A stretch of DNA of 15,363 nt. Origin: an uncultured Oscillospiraceae bacterium. GTDB lineage: Bacteria > Bacillota > Clostridia > Oscillospirales > Ruminococcaceae. Of the stretch, positions 12,035 to 15,363 are shown piece by piece (position 1 is the stretch's first letter; every line of letters begins with the position of its first letter). The notes under the pieces were generated by a model. The model was not told where the DNA came from. It saw only the letters and a list, made by a program, of their open reading frames with translations, and searched no databases. Where the stretch lies: NCBI GenBank assembly GCA_934446565.1, contig CAKSEO010000055.1:1-15363 (forward strand), read 5' to 3'. A program made the position numbers and the translations under genes.

Positions 12035-14509
12035 ATGAAATTCGGTCATTTTGATGACAAAAATCGTGAGTATGTAATTACTTCACCCCGCACCCCCTAT
12101 CCGTGGATAAACTACCTCGGAACCCAGGGTTTCTTCTCTCTGATATCCAACACGGCAGGCGGCTACAGCTTCTATAAGGACGCTCGTCTGCGCCGTATCA
12201 CCCGTTACCGCTACAACAACGTCCCCATCGACATGGGCGGCAGATACTTCTACATCAAGGACGGCGACACCATCTGGAACCCCGGCTGGTCCCCTGTAAA
12301 GACCGAGCTCGACAGCTACGAGTGCCGTCACGGCATGGGCTACACCATCATCACCGGCAAGAAGAACGGACTCAAGGCTGAGGCTACTTTCTTCGTTCCG
12401 CAGAACTACGACGGAGAAGTGCAGCAGCTCGTTCTCACTAACGAGAGCAACTCCGCAAAGACTTTCAAGCTGTGGTCCTTTGCAGAGTGGTGCCTGTGGG
12501 ACGCTCAGGACGACTGCACAAACTTCCAGCGTAACTTCTCCACCGGTCGTGTTGAGGTAGTAGGCTCCACCATCTACCACAAGACCGAATACAGAGACAG
12601 ACGCGACCACTTCGCATTCTACACCGTAAACGACACCATCGACGGCTATGACACCGACCGCGATTCCTTCATCGGTCTGTACAACGGATTCCACAATCCG
12701 CAGGCTGTTCTCGACGGCAAGGCTACCAACTCCTTCGCTGACGGCTGGTCTCCCATCGCTTCCCACTACAAGGAGATAACCCTTGCGGCAGGCGAGAGCA
12801 AGACACTCGTGTTCATCCTCGGCTATGTTGAAATGCCTGTTGCTGAGAAGTTCGAAGCTGACGGCAAGACCATCAACAAGGTAAAGAGCAACGCAATGAT
12901 CGAGAAGTACAACACTCCCGAGAAGGTTGCCGCAGGTCTTGCAGAGCTGAGAGAGACATGGGACAAGCTCCTCGGAATCCTCAACGTTGACACTCCGGAC
13001 GACAAGGTAAACCGCATGGTCAACATCTGGAACCAGTACCAGTGCATGGTTACATTCAACCTCTCCCGTTCCGCTTCCTACTTTGAGAGCGGTATCGGAC
13101 GCGGCATGGGCTTCCGTGACTCCAACCAGGATGTCCTCGGTTTCGTTCATCAGATCCCCGACAGAGCAAGAGAGCGTATCATCGACATCGCGTCTACCCA
13201 GTTCCCGGACGGCGGCTGCTACCATCAGTATCAGCCCCTCACCAAGAAGGGCAATGCAGACATCGGCGGCGACTTCTCCGACGACCCGCTGTGGCTCATC
13301 CTCTCCGTTTCCGCTTACATCAAGGAGACCGGCGACTGGAGCATTCTCGACGAGATGGTGCCCTACGACAATGATATGTCCGTTGCACAGCCCATGCTCG
13401 AGCACCTCAAGGTTTCTTTCTACCACATCGTAAACAACCTCGGCCCGCACGGTCTGCCCCTCGCAATGCGCGCAGACTGGAACGACTGCATAAACCTCTC
13501 CTGCTACTCCGACACTCCCGGTGAGTCTTTCCAGACCTACACCAACCCGAAGTTCAAGGCAGAGGGTGGCTACTCCAAGGTTGCAGAATCCGCATTCGTG
13601 GGCGCGCTGTTCACCTATGCAGGCCCGAACTATGTTCAGATACTCAACCACCTCGGCAAGACCGATGAGGCTGCAAAGGCACAGGCAGAGATCGACAAGA
13701 TGAAGAAGGTTATGATGGATTCCGCATGGGACGGCGACTGGTTCCTCAGAGCTTACGACGCTGAGGGCAAGAAGATGGGCTCCAAGGAGTGCGAGGAAGG
13801 TCAGATCTTCATCGAGCCGCAGGGCTTCGCCATCATGTCCGACATCGACGCAGAGGCTTCCAAAAAGACCCTCAAGGCTATCGACGAAAGACTGAACACC
13901 CAGTACGGTCTGGTGCTCAACAACCCCGCATTCACCAAGTACTATATCCAGTACGGTGAGATCTCCACATATCCCGGCGGATACAAGGAGAACGCAGGTA
14001 TCTTCACTCACAACAACGCATGGATCATCTGCGCTGCCGCATACGCCGGCGAGGGCGACCAGGCGTTCAAGTACTACTCCGAGATCGCTCCGGCGTTCAC
14101 CGAGGACACTTCCGATATCCACAAGACCGAGCCTTACGTTTACGGTCAGATGATCGGCGGTAAGGACGCAGGCGCTGATATCGGCAAGCAGGGCGACAAC
14201 TTCGGTCAGGGCAAGAACAGCTGGCTGACCGGTACAGCAGCATGGAACATGGTTGCTATCTCCCAGTACATTCTGGGTATCGCAGCTGACTTCGACGGCC
14301 TGAAGATCGACCCGTCCATTCCTCACGAGTGGGACGGCATGAAGGCTACACGTCAGTTCCGCGGCGCTACCTACGACATAACAGTCAAGAACCCGAACCA
14401 CGTTTGCAAGGGCGTTAAGAGCATGACCGTAGACGGCAAGCCCGTAGATGGCAATGTTATCCCTGTAATGGACGGTGGCGAGCACACCGTTGAGGTAGTT
14501 CTCGGCTGA
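12035..14509 (+). CDS. cbp: Cellobiose phosphorylase (GH94)
   Basis: Splits cellobiose with phosphate into alpha-glucose 1-phosphate and glucose in the cytoplasm, saving ATP when cellulose fragments are eaten. At 824 residues it matches the size of clostridial cellobiose phosphorylases, and its start ([16 protein letters not shown], then [11 protein letters not shown] and [17 protein letters not shown]) follows the Clostridium thermocellum enzyme as I recall it. The N-terminal part (to about 300) fits the beta-sandwich, the middle (about 320-740) the alpha/alpha barrel. The ADWND motif (480-484) holds the catalytic acid Asp (481 or 484). No signal peptide is present. ATG 12035 has AAGG six bases upstream. 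Codons end mostly in C or G (AAG, GAC, TAC, TTC, ATC), unlike the flanking genes, which suggests high expression. A cre site and promoter precede it; a terminator follows. Confidence 0.95.
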   Translation: MKFGHFDDKNREYVITSPRTPYPWINYLGTQGFFSLISNTAGGYSFYKDARLRRITRYRYNNVPIDMGGRYFYIKDGDTIWNPGWSPVKTELDSYECRHGMGYTIITGKKNGLKAEATFFVPQNYDGEVQQLVLTNESNSAKTFKLWSFAEWCLWDAQDDCTNFQRNFSTGRVEVVGSTIYHKTEYRDRRDHFAFYTVNDTIDGYDTDRDSFIGLYNGFHNPQAVLDGKATNSFADGWSPIASHYKEITLAAGESKTLVFILGYVEMPVAEKFEADGKTINKVKSNAMIEKYNTPEKVAAGLAELRETWDKLLGILNVDTPDDKVNRMVNIWNQYQCMVTFNLSRSASYFESGIGRGMGFRDSNQDVLGFVHQIPDRARERIIDIASTQFPDGGCYHQYQPLTKKGNADIGGDFSDDPLWLILSVSAYIKETGDWSILDEMVPYDNDMSVAQPMLEHLKVSFYHIVNNLGPHGLPLAMRADWNDCINLSCYSDTPGESFQTYTNPKFKAEGGYSKVAESAFVGALFTYAGPNYVQILNHLGKTDEAAKAQAEIDKMKKVMMDSAWDGDWFLRAYDAEGKKMGSKECEEGQIFIEPQGFAIMSDIDAEASKKTLKAIDERLNTQYGLVLNNPAFTKYYIQYGEISTYPGGYKENAGIFTHNNAWIICAAAYAGEGDQAFKYYSEIAPAFTEDTSDIHKTEPYVYGQMIGGKDAGADIGKQGDNFGQGKNSWLTGTAAWNMVAISQYILGIAADFDGLKIDPSIPHEWDGMKATRQFRGATYDITVKNPNHVCKGVKSMTVDGKPVDGNVIPVMDGGEHTVEVVLG

Positions 14510-14530
14510 TAGCTGACAGACATCACAAGA

Positions 14531-14564
14531 GGCGCCGGAGCATAAAGCCCCGGCGCTTTATTAT
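14531..14564 (+). terminator. Terminator after the phosphorylase gene
   Basis: GCGCCGG (14532-14538) pairs with CCGGCGC (14550-14556), with further pairing inside, followed by TTTATTAT. The ribosome binding site of the next gene starts one base after this tract. Confidence 0.8.
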
Positions 14565-14576
14565 AGGAGGTGTGCG

Positions 14577-15257
14577 ATGTTCAGAGGGACTATACTGCTG
14601 ATAGACCGTTTTTCCAGCATGAATACGCTGATAAACAGCTATCTCACTGCGTCCGGATTCGTGGTGGAATGCGTGCGCTCGCTGAGTGAGCTTGGTGCGA
14701 TCAGGCTGAATACAGTTCATCTTGCGCTGTTGGATATCGGCACTGCCGGTGACAAGCTGAATTCCGTGCTCAGTCAGATGAAAGCGGCTGGCGTTCCGGT
14801 AATAGTACTGACTTCTGAAAGCGATTACTCCGGTCGGCTGACTGCTTTAGAGCTGGGTGCCGCTGACGTCATGAGCCGCCCGCTGGATATTGCCGAACTT
14901 GTAGCCAGGATACGCGCCGCGCAGGCGCGCACACAGGTGTCAGTGTCAGGCTTCGACCGCCCTCCGGCAAGTTTTGGCGGGCTTTTAGTGGATATTTCAA
15001 AGTACCACGCTGAGCTTGACGGCGAGCCTCTCAATATCACGCCAAAGGAGACGGCTTTGCTGTATCTGCTGATAAGCAGCCCGGACAAGGTCTTCAGCCG
15101 CGATGAGCTGTCCAGGCAGCTTCGCAGCTCCGGCAGCTCGTCTGACCGCACAGTCAACATGTTCATAAGCCGACTGAAAAAGGCGATAGGGCGCTATGGA
15201 CAAAATATCGAACCCGTACGCGGGGTGGGATACAAATTCAAAAGCGATAACAAATAA
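14577..15257 (+). CDS. OmpR-family response regulator with an eroded receiver domain
   Basis: 226 residues: a receiver domain (about 4-117) and a winged-helix DNA-binding domain (about 128-222; ITPKETALLYLLISS, VFSRDELSRQL, DRTVNMFISRLKKAIG, VRGVGYKF). The phosphate-accepting Asp53 (LALLDIG) and Thr79 (VLTS) are present. The acidic pair that binds Mg is reduced to Asp10 followed by Arg (LLIDRF), and the invariant Lys of the K-P motif is Arg101 (SRPLD). Phosphorylation may be weak or absent. ATG 14577 has a perfect AGGAGG six bases upstream. That site directly follows the terminator of the phosphorylase gene, and I find no promoter in between, so it may be expressed only by readthrough. No histidine kinase is in the window; the gene starting at 15361 could be one. 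Confidence 0.88.
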   Translation: MFRGTILLIDRFSSMNTLINSYLTASGFVVECVRSLSELGAIRLNTVHLALLDIGTAGDKLNSVLSQMKAAGVPVIVLTSESDYSGRLTALELGAADVMSRPLDIAELVARIRAAQARTQVSVSGFDRPPASFGGLLVDISKYHAELDGEPLNITPKETALLYLLISSPDKVFSRDELSRQLRSSGSSSDRTVNMFISRLKKAIGRYGQNIEPVRGVGYKFKSDNK

Positions 15258-15283
15258 AAACGGGGCTGTCAGAAACAGCCCCG
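15256..15283 (-). terminator. Hairpin with a leftward U-tract, just after the regulator gene
   Basis: CGGGGCTGT (15261-15269) pairs with ACAGCCCCG (15275-15283). On the minus strand it is followed by TTTTTATTT; on the plus strand by TTGCAGCTTG. The stem is strong, so it may also help stop the rightward transcript, but the tail favours leftward use. Confidence 0.6.
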
Positions 15284-15296
15284 TTGCAGCTTGTCG

Positions 15297-15325
15297 AAAA
15301 AGTCCAGCGAAAGCTGGGCTTTTTT
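15297..15325 (+). terminator. Rightward terminator after the regulator gene
   Basis: AGTCCAGC (15301-15308) pairs with GCTGGGCT (15313-15320), with one G-T pair, across a GAAA tetraloop; T5 follows and A4 precedes, so it may act in both directions. Confidence 0.78.
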
Positions 15326-15334
15326 ACGTAAATA

Positions 15335-15343
15335 TGGTATAAT
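15335..15343 (+). promoter_or_regulatory. Extended -10 promoter of the gene at the right edge
   Basis: TGGTATAAT gives a perfect -10 with TGn. The -35 position (15315-15320, TGGGCT) overlaps the terminator and matches poorly. The start would be near 15350, giving a very short leader. Confidence 0.5.
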
Positions 15344-15360
15344 AAAAAAGGGTGATAAAA

Positions 15361-15363
15361 ATG
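15361..15363 (+). CDS. Start codon of a gene running off the window
   Basis: Only the ATG is inside the window. GGGTG (15350-15354) lies six bases upstream and a promoter just before that, so a real gene start is likely. Its product cannot be known from one codon; by position it could be a partner of the response regulator. Confidence 0.45.

Noticed and set aside
12083..14485. Open frame of 800 codons on the minus strand, opposite cellobiose phosphorylase
   Set aside because: Its composition mirrors the biased codons of the real gene. It has no ribosome binding site, no family resemblance and an unnatural Val/Leu-rich sequence.

Overview
The window looks like a chromosomal segment of a Gram-positive anaerobe of the Clostridia, most plausibly a Ruminococcus-like member of the Oscillospiraceae. 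The basis is a cellobiose phosphorylase very close in sequence to the clostridial enzymes, AGGAGG-type ribosome binding sites throughout, extended -10 promoters, and dispersed palindromic repeats of a kind I associate with this group. This placement is inference from sequence only.

Region 1 (1-4060, rightward). A 600-bp gene-free leader holds a leftward promoter at the edge, a run of six back-to-back hairpins (221-404) and a strong promoter (543-571). The promoter drives three tightly spaced genes: a GT2 glycosyltransferase fused to a GtrA membrane domain, a membrane-anchored phosphodiester glycosidase, and a membrane-anchored protein of unknown function. Together they look like a cell-surface glycan module. 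A 141-bp MITE-like palindrome sits exactly at the third gene's stop codon, flanked by CTAA on both sides.

Region 2 (4060-5450). A small three-helix membrane protein with its own promoter faces, tail to tail, an orphan MacB/LolD-type ABC ATPase. There is no clear terminator between them. The leftward terminators lie beyond the small gene.

Region 3 (5449-11622, leftward). This is the most interesting part: one promoter drives seven genes. In transcription order they are a PlsC-type acyltransferase, an acyl carrier protein, a 777-residue double ketosynthase, a FabG ketoreductase, a FabZ dehydratase, an Sfp-type phosphopantetheinyl transferase and a flavodoxin-like iron-sulfur oxidoreductase, ending at a strong terminator. 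The first ketosynthase half has Cys-His-His; the second has lost all three residues, as in chain length factors. The set has condensation, ketoreduction and dehydration but no enoyl reductase, malonyl transferase or thioesterase. I infer a highly reducing type II polyketide/fatty-acid pathway, perhaps making a polyene acyl chain that the acyltransferase moves onto a lipid.

Region 4 (11640-15363, rightward). A 450-bp intergenic region holds a 16-bp palindrome, a perfect CcpA cre match and a promoter for the GH94 cellobiose phosphorylase, whose codon use suggests high expression. After a terminator comes an OmpR-type response regulator with an eroded receiver, then its own terminator and the start of another gene at the window edge.
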